14,899 nucleotides of DNA from an uncultured Anaerotignum sp. (GTDB lineage Bacteria; Bacillota; Clostridia; Lachnospirales; Anaerotignaceae): the NCBI RefSeq assembly GCF_934277605.1, contig NZ_CAKQVD010000045.1, positions 1 to 14,899 on the forward strand. The letters run 5' to 3'. A program made the translations under genes and the position numbers. Below, piece by piece: positions 6,334-14,040 of the stretch. Positions within the stretch are counted from its first letter, which is position 1; the number at the start of each line of letters is the position of its first letter. The notes under the pieces are model-generated. The model searched no databases. It was given only the letters and a program-made list of their open reading frames with translations, and was not told the origin of the DNA.

Positions 6334-6381
6334 ACCGAATATCCTTCTTAACGAATATCCTTCTTAGCGAATATCCTCCTT
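6334..6381. repeat. 16-bp tandem repeat, three copies, at the cdd 3' end
   Basis: Three copies lie head to tail on the plus strand: ACCGAATATCCTTCTT (6334-6349), AACGAATATCCTTCTT (6350-6365) and AGCGAATATCCTCCTT (6366-6381). A partial fourth similarity (CCTCCTT) lies just below. The copy at 6366-6381 encodes the natural end of Cdd (Lys-Glu-Asp-Ile-Arg, then the first base of the stop). The other two lie after the stop. On the coding strand each copy contains AAGRAGG, so the array multiplies a ribosome-binding-like sequence just before the DUF6054-like gene. Confidence 0.9.
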
Positions 6382-6756
6382 GCGAAAGCCCATCGGGAGC
6401 AGCTCTCTGACTGTATATGTTACCATGCCCTTTTGCTCACTGTAAAGAAGAACCTTACCCTCGGGCATAAATTCCGCAAGCACCTGCCTGCAAATGCCGC
6501 AGGGAGAGGCATAGTCCCCACTGCTTGCGACAATGGCAATTTTCTCAAATTCCCGACAGCCTTCGGAAACCGCCTTGAAAACGGCTGTCCGCTCGGCACA
6601 ATTTGTTGCCCCATAGGACGCATTTTCGACATTGCAGCCCGTAAACACACTGCCATCCTTCGCCAAAAGCGCCGCCCCAACCCGAAACTGCGAATAGGGG
6701 GCATAGGCGTTTTTCATGGCATCCTTCGCCTGCAAAATCAACGCTTCATCTGTCAT
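6364..6756 (-). CDS. cdd: Cytidine deaminase
   Basis: The enzyme deaminates cytidine and deoxycytidine to uridine and deoxyuridine in pyrimidine salvage. The 130-residue protein is the usual size of the tetrameric bacterial form. The zinc site is complete: C53-A-E55 in 'NCAERTA' and P85-C86-G-I-C89 in 'SPCGICRQVLAEF', with E55 as the proton shuttle. 'CNVENASYG' upstream is the nucleoside-binding stretch. The ATG at 6754-6756 is preceded by AAAGGAGGG at about 9 nt. In Bacillus dgkA lies between ybeY and cdd; here only 65 nt separate them and dgkA is missing. The last codons form one copy of a 16-bp tandem repeat. A short inverted repeat (AGGGA/TCCCT) overlaps the ribosome binding site. Confidence 0.96.
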   Translation of the reverse strand: MTDEALILQAKDAMKNAYAPYSQFRVGAALLAKDGSVFTGCNVENASYGATNCAERTAVFKAVSEGCREFEKIAIVASSGDYASPCGICRQVLAEFMPEGKVLLYSEQKGMVTYTVRELLPMGFRKEDIR

Positions 6757-6821
6757 AAAGGGAATCCCTCCTTTGCTTCAACAAGCCGCCCATTTTCGAC
6801 TGAACGGCGAATCCGCCGCTC

Positions 6822-7292
6822 TTACTCTCTCGGAAAGCCTGCCTGCAACAAAATTTCCTTCTGGCGACGGAACATTTCCTCCTCCTCCTCCGGCTCCATG
6901 TGGTCATAGCCTAACAGGTGGAGCATACTATGGGCTGTCAGAAAGGCAATTTCCCGTTTCAGAGAATGACCGTATTCCTCCGCCTGCTCCCTTGCACGCT
7001 CCAAGGAAATGATGATATCCCCCAAAACGATTTCGTCATTCTCGTTGACCTCAGCCTCCTCGCCCTCCGCAAAGGTCAGCATGGGAAAGCTGAGTACATC
7101 CGTGGCTCTGTCGATATTGCGGAACTGACGGTTAATCTCACGGATTTCTTCGTTATCCACAATGGAGACACTGATTTCACAGTCCTCCTCAAATTCCTCG
7201 TAGCGCAGGGCCTCTGCCGCCGCACTGCGAATGGCAGACTCCAGCTCGGCTGTCAACGGCTCCTCTGTTCTGTTATCAATCAGTAGATTCAC
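6822..7292 (-). CDS. ybeY: Endoribonuclease YbeY (rRNA maturation factor)
   Basis: YbeY is a metal-dependent endoribonuclease needed for 16S rRNA 3'-end maturation and ribosome quality control. The hallmark H-x3-H-x5-H motif is 'HSMLHLLGYDH' (histidines near 121, 125 and 131 from the chosen start), and 'DRATDVLSFPM' and 'LGDIIIS' are also typical. The open frame extends back to 7397, but the extra 35 residues are very basic and lie over the end of pgpH. I choose the GTG at 7290-7292, with AGAGG 9 nt upstream, because homologues begin with the matching 'VNLLIDN' stretch, giving 156 residues. It overlaps pgpH by 17 nt. The same phoH-pgpH-ybeY order occurs in Bacillus. Confidence 0.93.
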   Translation of the reverse strand: MNLLIDNRTEEPLTAELESAIRSAAAEALRYEEFEEDCEISVSIVDNEEIREINRQFRNIDRATDVLSFPMLTFAEGEEAEVNENDEIVLGDIIISLERAREQAEEYGHSLKREIAFLTAHSMLHLLGYDHMEPEEEEEMFRRQKEILLQAGFPRE

Positions 7293-9432
7293 TGCTCTCT
7301 TCCTCTCTTTTTTCTTCTGCCGCAGCTTGATTTGCTTCTGCGTTCTTCTTCGCCGCCGCATTGATTTCCTCCTGCTTGGGATATGCCACACGCTCATGGT
7401 ACATCCCCTGGAACACCTTTAGGAATGCCTTACGGATGATTTCCAGCTCATGGATCGCAAGGCCGCTGTTATTGAGCTGCCCATCATCCAGCTTATCCTT
7501 GATGAGCGACTGAATGACACCCTCTGCCTCTGCCAAGGTTTTCCCACTGCCAAGCATGGAGCGCACCGCCGCCTCAACGGTATCCGCAAGCATAACCACC
7601 GCAGATTCCCTTGTGCTTGGGATGACGCCATGATAGCGATAATCCGCCTCATTGACGGCATCTGCGCCATACAGCTTGAGTGCCTTAAAATAGAAAAACT
7701 TGACAAGGCTTGTCCCATGATGCTCCCGAATGACATCCAAAATAATGCGGGGGAGGCCATATTCCAAGCCCATCTCCACACCGTTTTTGGTATGCTGTGT
7801 AATCAGCTTTGCACTCGTTTCGGGTGCAAGGTCATCGTGCGGATTATAGCCCGCCTGATTTTCCGAAAACATCTGCGGATTTTTCAGCTTGCCGATATCG
7901 TGATAATACGCACCGGCTCTTGCAAAGGCGGTATTCGCACCGATTTCATACGCCGCCGTTTCCGCAAGGTTTGCAACAATCAGACTATGATGATATGTCC
8001 CCGGGGCTTCAATCATCAGCCGACGGAGCAATTCATTATTCGGGTTTGTCAGCTCCAGCAGGCGCAGGGGAGTGTTTGCCTCAAAGGTTGCCTCCCAGAA
8101 GGGCAGACTGCCCACCGCAATGACAACGGAAACCAAGCCCATCACTGCCGCAAACAGACACTTGAGCAAAAGCCCTGTGGAATAGCCGTTTTCAAAAAAC
8201 AGCCCCACACCGAGCATCGCCGCAAAGCTGCCTGCCGCCATTGCCACAGCCACCCAGACCATCCGCTGCCGTTTATCTGTTTTTTGGATGAGCAATGCGC
8301 CCAGTGTGCCGACCAGAAGGGAATACATCAAAAATTGGACATCCCCATTGAAGATGAAGCAGCCGACAATGCAAAACAGCGTATTCATTACCAATGCCAC
8401 ACGCCGCCCAATCAGAAGGCTTGCAAGCATGGCAAACAACCCCAAGGGAATCAGCGTGAAATATGCCACACTGCCCATCAGCCGCAGCAGCAGAATCATC
8501 AGCACATAAATCGTAAAAAGCATTTTTGTTTCATTGGGCTTCAGCACAAGCCTGCCTCTATCCCATGCGAAGAAGAGATACAGCGCAACAAAAATCAGCA
8601 CCGCCATCAGCAGACTGGAAAGCAAGGGCATCAGATTGCTTTTATAATCGGCACTGCCGACCAAATGCAGGCTAACCAAGCGATCATAGATATCCTGTGT
8701 GATGATTTCGCCCTCATCCACGATTTTCTGGTTTTTACGAATCATCACATCTGCGACCTCTGCCCGTTTTTCCTCCCTTGCCGCCTCTATCGCCGCTTCA
8801 TCCGGCAGGGAATTGGGGGCGATTGCCGCCGCAAACACGGCACTTGCCATTTCCTTCAGGCTTTTGCTCCATGCGGTTGCGGCAAAGGCCTCATTCGCCC
8901 TTTGCCTGCCCTCCTCCAAGGCATCCGCCGTAATCCCCTCTGTGTAGAGGTTATTCATGGTGACCAGACAATCCTCCTGAAACAGCACACGATTGGATTT
9001 TGTCAATGCCCGATAGGCATTCAGCTCCCGCTCTGTCAGAACAACGGGAAGCTTCCAGGGTGCCTTCTGTGCCTTTTCATAAAAGCTTTCGCCATCCTTT
9101 AGGCTTGCAAGAATCTGCTCCAAATCCTGAAACAGCTCCTTGATTTCGGCCTCGCTTTCCTCCTCCACAGAGATATCCCGTTTATAGATGGGGGCGACGC
9201 TATCTGCCGCCGCATCCTTCAGCTTATTGGTGGCGACCTCATCCACGGCATCCCTTTCGGCAACATAGCGTTTTTCCGCCACAGAGCCGACCTGCACCAT
9301 ATCAAGCCCGTGCATATAGGGGCCTGTGCCAATGCAAACGATGGTCAGCAAAAACGCAATGATGAACATCGCCTTTCGTTTGCCCTTTTGCTTTCGATTA
9401 TTTATGAGGGTTTCGTCTTTCCTTCTTGCCAT
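7276..9432 (-). CDS. pgpH: Cyclic-di-AMP phosphodiesterase PgpH (7TMR-HD family)
   Basis: PgpH-type proteins hydrolyse the second messenger cyclic-di-AMP at the membrane. With the ATG at 9430-9432 the protein has 718 residues. It has a short basic cytoplasmic start, one transmembrane segment near 22-39, an extracellular 7TMR-HDED-type domain up to about 260, a multi-span membrane block (about 267-447), and a C-terminal HD phosphohydrolase domain. The HD motifs are visible as YHHSL (about 480-484), HDIGK (about 511-515) and 'REHHGTS'. The open frame continues 25 codons further upstream inside phoH; I reject that start because GAGG lies 8 nt before the chosen ATG and homologues begin near the basic segment. 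It overlaps phoH by 35 nt and ybeY by 17 nt. The older name in Bacillus is yqfF. Confidence 0.93.
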   Translation of the reverse strand: MARRKDETLINNRKQKGKRKAMFIIAFLLTIVCIGTGPYMHGLDMVQVGSVAEKRYVAERDAVDEVATNKLKDAAADSVAPIYKRDISVEEESEAEIKELFQDLEQILASLKDGESFYEKAQKAPWKLPVVLTERELNAYRALTKSNRVLFQEDCLVTMNNLYTEGITADALEEGRQRANEAFAATAWSKSLKEMASAVFAAAIAPNSLPDEAAIEAAREEKRAEVADVMIRKNQKIVDEGEIITQDIYDRLVSLHLVGSADYKSNLMPLLSSLLMAVLIFVALYLFFAWDRGRLVLKPNETKMLFTIYVLMILLLRLMGSVAYFTLIPLGLFAMLASLLIGRRVALVMNTLFCIVGCFIFNGDVQFLMYSLLVGTLGALLIQKTDKRQRMVWVAVAMAAGSFAAMLGVGLFFENGYSTGLLLKCLFAAVMGLVSVVIAVGSLPFWEATFEANTPLRLLELTNPNNELLRRLMIEAPGTYHHSLIVANLAETAAYEIGANTAFARAGAYYHDIGKLKNPQMFSENQAGYNPHDDLAPETSAKLITQHTKNGVEMGLEYGLPRIILDVIREHHGTSLVKFFYFKALKLYGADAVNEADYRYHGVIPSTRESAVVMLADTVEAAVRSMLGSGKTLAEAEGVIQSLIKDKLDDGQLNNSGLAIHELEIIRKAFLKVFQGMYHERVAYPKQEEINAAAKKNAEANQAAAEEKREEESSESTD

Positions 9433-10399
9433 CCTGCTCGCCTCGTTTCTTGTTTTCAAACCTTTCGTATGCCAGAATGATTTTTTGTACCAAGGGATGA
9501 CGCACAACGTCCTTATTGGTCAGAGTAATCTGCCCAATCCCTTCAATGCCGGAGAGAATCCTTGTTGCCTCCATCAAGCCGCTGCGCTTGCCCTCCGTTA
9601 AGTCAATCTGCGTGACATCCCCCGTGATGACTGCCTTTGAGCCATAGCCGATACGAGTCAGAAACATTTTCATCTGCTCGGGAGTGGTATTCTGCGCCTC
9701 ATCCAAAACGATAAACGCATTATCCAGCGTGCGTCCGCGCATATACGCCAAGGGGGCTACCTCAATCAAGCCCTTTTCCATGTTTTTCATAAAGTTTTCC
9801 GCACCCATGATTTCATAGAGGGCATCATAGAGGGGACGCAGATAGGGGTCCACCTTCTGCTGCAAATCCCCCGGCAAAAAGCCAAGCTTTTCGCCTGCCT
9901 CAATGGCGGGGCGTGTCAGAATAATGCGGTTGACCTCGTTATTTTTGAAGGCGGTTATCGCCATTGCCATTGCAAGATAGGTTTTCCCCGTACCCGCAGG
10001 GCCAATGCCGAACACAACGGTATTATTTTTAATGAGGTCTACATATTTTTTCTGCCCCAAGGTTTTGGGCTTCAGCGCCCTGCCGTTGACGGTGATACAG
10101 ATGAGGTCATCATAGACCTTTTCCAGCTCACGCAAATCGGTTTCCTCCGCAGAGGAAATGAAATATTCCAGATTTTGCTCTGTGATTTCCTCGCCCTTTT
10201 TGACAAGCGCCACAAGGGAATGAAGGATATTCCAAGCCTTATGGACGTTTCTCTCCTCGCCCGAAATTTTGACATCATCCCCACGATTGACAATGCTGAC
10301 CTCGCACGCCTTTTCGATTTTTTTGATATTTGCATCAAACTGCCCGAACACAGACAGAATAATGCCGTTTTCCATTTGAATGGTTCTTTCAAAGCTCAT
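9398..10399 (-). CDS. phoH: PhoH family ATPase
   Basis: This is the single-domain PhoH (PhoH1/YbeZ-like) protein, an ATPase with RNA-related roles that is repeatedly encoded beside ybeY. The Walker A motif GPAGTGKT is at about 133-140 and Walker B FIVLDEAQ at about 229-236 of the 333-residue product. 'ILTRPAIEAGEKLGFLPGD' and 'GDVTQIDLTEGKRSGL' are family signatures. The N-terminal 90 residues match the small KH-like part of the family. I choose the ATG at 10397-10399, with AGGA 8 nt upstream, over the longer frame to 10501, which lies inside yqfD and is rich in basic residues. It overlaps yqfD by 11 nt and pgpH by 35 nt, indicating a tightly coupled operon. Confidence 0.95.
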   Translation of the reverse strand: MSFERTIQMENGIILSVFGQFDANIKKIEKACEVSIVNRGDDVKISGEERNVHKAWNILHSLVALVKKGEEITEQNLEYFISSAEETDLRELEKVYDDLICITVNGRALKPKTLGQKKYVDLIKNNTVVFGIGPAGTGKTYLAMAMAITAFKNNEVNRIILTRPAIEAGEKLGFLPGDLQQKVDPYLRPLYDALYEIMGAENFMKNMEKGLIEVAPLAYMRGRTLDNAFIVLDEAQNTTPEQMKMFLTRIGYGSKAVITGDVTQIDLTEGKRSGLMEATRILSGIEGIGQITLTNKDVVRHPLVQKIILAYERFENKKRGEQDGKKERRNPHK

Positions 10400-11612
10400 T
10401 CGGTTCTTCCTGCTCCTTTTCTGTGATTTGAATTTTTTCATCAATTCTTTCCGCCATGGTAACCCTTGCCTCCGCACGCACACGATTGGCAAACGGCTCA
10501 AACTTCAGCTCTATTTCTTCTATTGTACCGTAAGCGGACAATAAATTCTCTGCATTTTTTCTTAATTTTTCTTCCAGAAGCGTTTTTGCCTGCTCTGCGG
10601 TGCGCTCCTTCTGCACCGTTTCATAGGCACGCCAACGCTCCTTCCGCCATTTCAGCGGCAATTTCACATCCCCCAAGCCGAAGGTCTTTTCCGAAAGCAG
10701 CTCCCTTTCCCACTGCAAATCCCCATCGGGATGCAGAATATCCAGCTCCTTATCCGAAAAAAGCAGGCTATGGTTTTCCTTCTCCACACCGCTATAAACG
10801 GTTTGCTCATATTGCAGGGGCAATTCCTCCGCCAAGTGCCGCCAAATGCGTGCCGTGACAGCCCCCTCCGCCGCAGTATATTCCGTATGCTGTGCCTCGC
10901 CCTCCAGACCAATCGTCAAAGCGGAGGAAATCAGCACATCCCCTTTTTTCACAACATCCCCTGCGGCAACAAGCGGCGTGCCTCTTTCTGCTGTGATTTG
11001 CAAAATGACACCATCCTCCGCCGCCACGATATCGCAGGGCGTTTGCTTATCTACCCGCTCCACCTTCTCGATGGTTTCCGCAAGGCGAATGGTTGCAGAG
11101 GTTCCATGCACACCGACGCTTACCCAGGAAAGCTCTGAGAATTGCTCCAAAAGGCCATCGGTGACCGCCTGTGTATCCACACTGCGCTTTGGCACACCTG
11201 CACGCAGCCCCATCTGCCGACAGGCCGAAAGCAGCGCCTCCCCCGAAAGACGCTCGTTGCCCTCGATACGCACCGCCCAGACAAACGAGGAGAGGAAATA
11301 CAGCCCTGCCGCAAAGCACAAAAGCCCTGCTGCCCAGACCTGCCTTTTGCGAAGCCGCCCCAGAAAAACGGGCAGACCGCCCCGATGCAAAATTTCCAAC
11401 CGACAGCCTGTTTTTTCCGCACAGGACTGCAAAAGCGATAGGCTGCTGCCTGCCGCCTTCATGGTTATGCCGACTCCCTCCTGAGAAACCTCCCAGAGAT
11501 ACACGCCCCGATACGCCGCCATATTCATAAAGCGTTCCGCAGAAAAGCCTCTTGCCCTTATTTTAACATATCCACATAAATAATACCATAACGCCAAGAA
11601 CAAAATCCTCAC
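10389..11612 (-). CDS. yqfD: Sporulation protein YqfD
   Basis: YqfD is a membrane-anchored protein of the mother-cell (sigma-E) sporulation programme; its molecular role is not well defined. The sequence has the N-terminal 'YLCGYVKIRARGFSAERFMN' element, a single transmembrane segment near 91-112 (VWAAGLLCFAAGLYFLSS), then an external POTRA-like part beginning 'VRIEGNERLSGEAL' and a long C-terminal domain ending in charged residues. The start is uncertain: the GTG at 11610-11612 lacks a well-spaced ribosome binding site. A TTG at 11595-11597 has GGTGAGG 9 nt upstream and would give a start ('MALWYYLCG') closer to Bacillus YqfD. It follows yqfC by 16 nt and overlaps phoH by 11 nt. Confidence 0.9.
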   Translation of the reverse strand: MRILFLALWYYLCGYVKIRARGFSAERFMNMAAYRGVYLWEVSQEGVGITMKAAGSSLSLLQSCAEKTGCRLEILHRGGLPVFLGRLRKRQVWAAGLLCFAAGLYFLSSFVWAVRIEGNERLSGEALLSACRQMGLRAGVPKRSVDTQAVTDGLLEQFSELSWVSVGVHGTSATIRLAETIEKVERVDKQTPCDIVAAEDGVILQITAERGTPLVAAGDVVKKGDVLISSALTIGLEGEAQHTEYTAAEGAVTARIWRHLAEELPLQYEQTVYSGVEKENHSLLFSDKELDILHPDGDLQWERELLSEKTFGLGDVKLPLKWRKERWRAYETVQKERTAEQAKTLLEEKLRKNAENLLSAYGTIEEIELKFEPFANRVRAEARVTMAERIDEKIQITEKEQEEPNEL

Positions 11613-11628
11613 CCCTGTTTTGCGGATT

Positions 11629-11892
11629 TTACCGCAAAAATTCCATCCTTTCCACGCACCCCGTTACCACCATGCACTCTGCCGAAAGCTGCTTGAGGCA
11701 AAGCCCCCTTCCCGTCAGACGCAAAACGCCTGCGGCTGTGCCAATGCGCACCGTTTCCTCGTTATATTCCAAAATGCCTTTATAGTTTTCTATCGTGACC
11801 TCCTCCTGTCCGATGAAGGAAATCAACGGCAAATGCAGCAATATCTCCTTGGGCAGCTCCAGCGCCTCTGTCATATTTTTGCGAAATCCCAT
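11629..11892 (-). CDS. yqfC: Sporulation protein YqfC (YabP/YqfC family)
   Basis: This is an 87-residue protein of the YabP/YqfC family. The motifs 'LPLISFIGQEEVTIENYKGILEY' (LPLISFIGQEEVTIENYKG) and 'LRLTGRGLCLKQLSAECMVVTG' (TGRGLCLKQLS) are the family's usual beta-rich core, and the length is typical. In Bacillus yqfC belongs to the sigma-E regulon and always precedes yqfD, as here. The ATG at 11890-11892 has GAGG 7 nt upstream. A candidate sigma-E promoter lies 20-50 nt before it. Its presence with yqfD suggests that the organism forms spores or recently descended from spore formers. Confidence 0.94.
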   Translation of the reverse strand: MGFRKNMTEALELPKEILLHLPLISFIGQEEVTIENYKGILEYNEETVRIGTAAGVLRLTGRGLCLKQLSAECMVVTGCVERMEFLR

Positions 11893-11911
11893 GCCATCAC
11901 CTCATTGATTT

Positions 11912-11940
11912 ACTCTATGCGGCGGCGGGATAAAATAGAA
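11912..11940 (-). promoter_or_regulatory. Candidate sigma-E promoter of yqfC
   Basis: On the coding strand TTCTATT (11934-11940) is followed after 14 bp by CATAGAGT (11912-11919). Compared with the Bacillus sigma-E consensus (KMATATT, 14-15 bp, CATACAHT), the -10 keeps CATA and the final T, and the -35 matches 5 of 7 positions. The predicted start leaves a leader of roughly 10-15 nt that still includes the GAGG ribosome binding site. The regulon is known for yqfC in Bacillus; the site itself is inferred by eye. Confidence 0.5.
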
Positions 11941-11950
11941 ATTGCCCACA

Positions 11951-11983
11951 CAAAAAGGCGAAGCCTTTGCTCCGCCCTTTTGC
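11951..11983 (-). terminator. Probable terminator after the substrate-binding protein gene
   Basis: The RNA contains AAAGGC-UUC-GCCUUU followed by two more U (five in a row in total). An alternative wider pairing of AAAAGGGCG with CGCCUUUU uses the same 3' side. It lies about 40 nt after the stop of the substrate-binding protein and before yqfC. The short U-run makes its strength uncertain. Confidence 0.55.
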
Positions 11984-12022
11984 CGTTCACATATTCATTT
12001 ATTTTCTTCTCGGAGGAAGGTT

Positions 12023-13009
12023 TTATTCGTTTTCGATGGCTACCATATCCTCGGGGATGGTAACGCCCAGTGCTTCTGCGATTTCCGCATTATATTTTTC
12101 CGTGATGCCATCGGATACATTGCCAATGGGCATTTCTGCGGGATTCTTGCCGTTTACCAGAATGTCATAAGCCATTTCCGCCGCCTTTGCGCCCAAATCA
12201 TAGTAGCTGATGGAAAGGGTTGCCAGACCACAGCCCTTGCAAAGATTTTCTTCGCCTGCGATAACGGGAATGCCTGCGGGAACTGTGATGTTCTTTACGA
12301 TTTCCGCATTGTTTGCGATGGTGTTATCTGTGGGGATATACAGTGCATCACATTCGCTGACTGCCTTTGTGACAACGGACTGTACCTCATTGGAATCGGC
12401 TGCTGTATAGTCTGTCCAAGCAATGCCTGCCTGATCCAACGCCTGCTGTGCCAGCTTTGCCTGATAGCCGGAGTTAGGCTCCGCAGAGCAATAGATAATG
12501 CCGACCTTCTTTGCATCGGGAACCAGCTTCTGCAAAAGCGCAATCTGCTGATCGATGGGAGCCAAATCGGAAACGCCTGTTACATTTCTGCCGGGTGCTT
12601 CATTGGAATCCACCACGCCTGCTGTTTTATAATCCGTTACGGAGGTGCCGACAATGGGAATATCGCCGGTTGCGGCTGCCGCTGCCTGCAATGCTGTGGT
12701 CGCATTTGCCATGATTAAATCAACCTGATTGGAAACGAACTTTGTTGCGATGGTGGTGCAGTTTGTCTGCTCGCCCTGTGCGTTCTGATAATCGAAGGTT
12801 ACGTTTTCCTCACCGAGCAGCTCTGTCAGCTTATCCTTAAAGCCTTCTGTTGCCGCATCCAAAGCGGGATGCTCCAACTGCTGAATGATACCGACGGTAT
12901 ATTTTTCGCCTGCGTCATCGGAATTTTCTGCTGCATCATTTCCGCCGCAGGCTGTCAATGCCATTGCCGCAGCCATCATGGTGGCTGTCATTTTCATCCA
13001 TTTTTTCAT
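12023..13009 (-). CDS. ABC transporter substrate-binding lipoprotein (TrpX-like, ABC_sub_bind family)
   Basis: This is the extracytoplasmic binding component of an importer. The 328-residue precursor has a lipoprotein signal peptide with the lipobox LTAC (Cys21), then a Gly/Asn/Asp-rich linker. The mature part begins 'YTVGIIQQLEHPALDAATEGF' (VGIIQQLEHPALDAA) and contains 'IPIVGTSVTD', 'KKVGIIYCSAEPNS', 'ALYIPTDNTIANN' and 'GIPVIAGEE', the typical pattern of the ABC_sub_bind (PF04392) family, which includes tryptophan/tyrosine-associated binding proteins. The substrate cannot be told from the sequence. The ATG at 13007-13009 has GGGAG 8 nt upstream. It has its own strong promoter and is cut off from the upstream ATPase by a terminator, which suits a binding protein needed in excess. 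Confidence 0.93.
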   Translation of the reverse strand: MKKWMKMTATMMAAAMALTACGGNDAAENSDDAGEKYTVGIIQQLEHPALDAATEGFKDKLTELLGEENVTFDYQNAQGEQTNCTTIATKFVSNQVDLIMANATTALQAAAAATGDIPIVGTSVTDYKTAGVVDSNEAPGRNVTGVSDLAPIDQQIALLQKLVPDAKKVGIIYCSAEPNSGYQAKLAQQALDQAGIAWTDYTAADSNEVQSVVTKAVSECDALYIPTDNTIANNAEIVKNITVPAGIPVIAGEENLCKGCGLATLSISYYDLGAKAAEMAYDILVNGKNPAEMPIGNVSDGITEKYNAEIAEALGVTIPEDMVAIENE

Positions 13010-13108
13010 AAGAATCTCTCCCTTTTTTCTGTTTCCTTTTTATTTTCCGATTGGGAATTTGTTTTACTTTATTGCATACACGCATATCCGCGTTACACCG
13101 TTAAAGTC

Positions 13109-13136
13109 ATTATAGCACTCCTTTTCCCATTGTCAA
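13109..13136 (-). promoter_or_regulatory. Strong extended -10 promoter of the substrate-binding protein gene
   Basis: TTGACA (13131-13136) and TATAAT (13109-13114) are separated by 16 bp, and TGC precedes the -10, giving a TGn extended element. Both hexamers are perfect consensus. The inferred start is near 13102, leaving a leader of about 90 nt that contains no riboswitch I recognise. Confidence 0.9.
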
Positions 13137-13194
13137 GGCATTGTTTCACGGTTTTTGAAAGAATTTTGTATACATTTGTCTGCCGCACCGATAC

Positions 13195-13229
13195 AAAAAA
13201 GAGATGCCTGCAAAACAAGCATCTCTTTT
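13195..13229 (-). terminator. Intrinsic terminator after the ABC ATPase gene
   Basis: The RNA forms AAAGAGAUGC pairing with GCAUCUCUUU around an 11-nt loop, followed by a run of U (A-tract at 13195-13200 on the plus strand). It begins 17 nt after the ATPase stop and separates the permease-ATPase transcript from the substrate-binding protein gene. Confidence 0.92.
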
Positions 13230-13245
13230 GATTATTCATGCAAAA

Positions 13246-14040
13246 TCAGCCAAGCAGAGCACGGTCATTTGCAAATTCCTTACCGCTTGCAACCGTGAAC
13301 TGATGCAGCAAATCATCTACGGTCAGATTTTTCTTTTCTTCGCCCTTGATATCCAGAATAATCTTACCATCCCACATCATAATCAGACGATTGCCATGCA
13401 CAATGGCATCCTTCATGTTATGGGTTACCATGAGCGCAGTCAGGTTATGCTCCGCAATGATTTTATCGGAAAGCTCCAGCACCTTTGCGGCTGTTTTCGG
13501 GTCCAGCGCCGCCGTATGCTCATCCAAAAGGAGCAGCTTCGGCTTTTTCAGCGTTGCCATCAGCAGTGTGAGCGCCTGTCTCTGCCCGCCGGAAAGCAGA
13601 CCTACCTTTGCACGCAAACGGTTTTCCAAGCCCAAATCGAGTGTTTTCAGAAGCTCAACATATTCTTCTCTTTCCTTTTTGGTAATGCCCCATTTTAAGG
13701 TACGCATCTGCCCACGGCGTTTTGCCACAGCCAGATTTTCCTCGATTTCCATATCGGCTGCCGTTCCGTTCATGGGGTCCTGAAAAACACGCCCCAGATA
13801 TGCCGCTCTTTTATGCTCGGGCAGCTTTGTGATATCCTCCCCATCAATGATGACGGAGCCGCTATCCACAGGCCAAACGCCCGCAATGGCATTGAGCATG
13901 GTGGATTTCCCTGCGCCGTTGCCGCCGATGATGGTTACAAAATCACCATCCTCCAGGGTCAGATTGACACCGTTCAAGGCTCTTTTTTCGTTGATGGAGC
14001 CGGGGTTAAAGGTTTTATAAATATTTTTCAGCTCAAGCAT
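13246..14040 (-). CDS. ABC transporter ATP-binding protein
   Basis: This is the cytoplasmic ATPase that powers the adjacent permease. All motifs are present in the 264-residue product: Walker A GGNGAGKST (39-47), Q-loop Q87 in 'VFQDP', signature LSGGQ (149-153), Walker B LLLLDE (169-174), D-loop ALDP, and H-loop H207 in 'VTH'. 'FQDPMNGTAADMEIEENLAVA' (FQDPMNGTAADM) is typical of the ATPases that pair with ABC_sub_bind systems. I choose the ATG at 14038-14040, with GGAGG 8 nt upstream, over the longer frame to 14076, which lies inside the permease. It overlaps the permease stop by 8 nt, so the two are translationally coupled. A strong terminator follows. Confidence 0.95.
   Translation of the reverse strand: MLELKNIYKTFNPGSINEKRALNGVNLTLEDGDFVTIIGGNGAGKSTMLNAIAGVWPVDSGSVIIDGEDITKLPEHKRAAYLGRVFQDPMNGTAADMEIEENLAVAKRRGQMRTLKWGITKKEREEYVELLKTLDLGLENRLRAKVGLLSGGQRQALTLLMATLKKPKLLLLDEHTAALDPKTAAKVLELSDKIIAEHNLTALMVTHNMKDAIVHGNRLIMMWDGKIILDIKGEEKKNLTVDDLLHQFTVASGKEFANDRALLG

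Noticed and set aside
6805..6818. Hairpin CGGCG/CGCCG in the gap between ybeY and cdd
   Set aside because: It is a five-pair stem with no following T-run, in a short intergenic gap. It is too weak to call a terminator; possibly a mild mRNA feature.
7450..9102. A 550-codon plus-strand open frame opposite pgpH
   Set aside because: The translation is rich in Cys, His and Gln with no domain pattern and no convincing ribosome binding site. The minus strand encodes a complete PgpH.
10400..10501. N-terminal extension of phoH, and similar extensions of pgpH, ybeY and the ABC ATPase
   Set aside because: The longer frames read back into the preceding genes and give atypical basic or random N-termini. 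Downstream starts have better ribosome binding sites and match family start points.
13167..13174. Palindrome TGTATACA upstream of the substrate-binding protein promoter
   Set aside because: It is a short isolated palindrome about 30 bp beyond the -35. It could be an operator half-site, but nothing else supports it and such 8-mers arise by chance.
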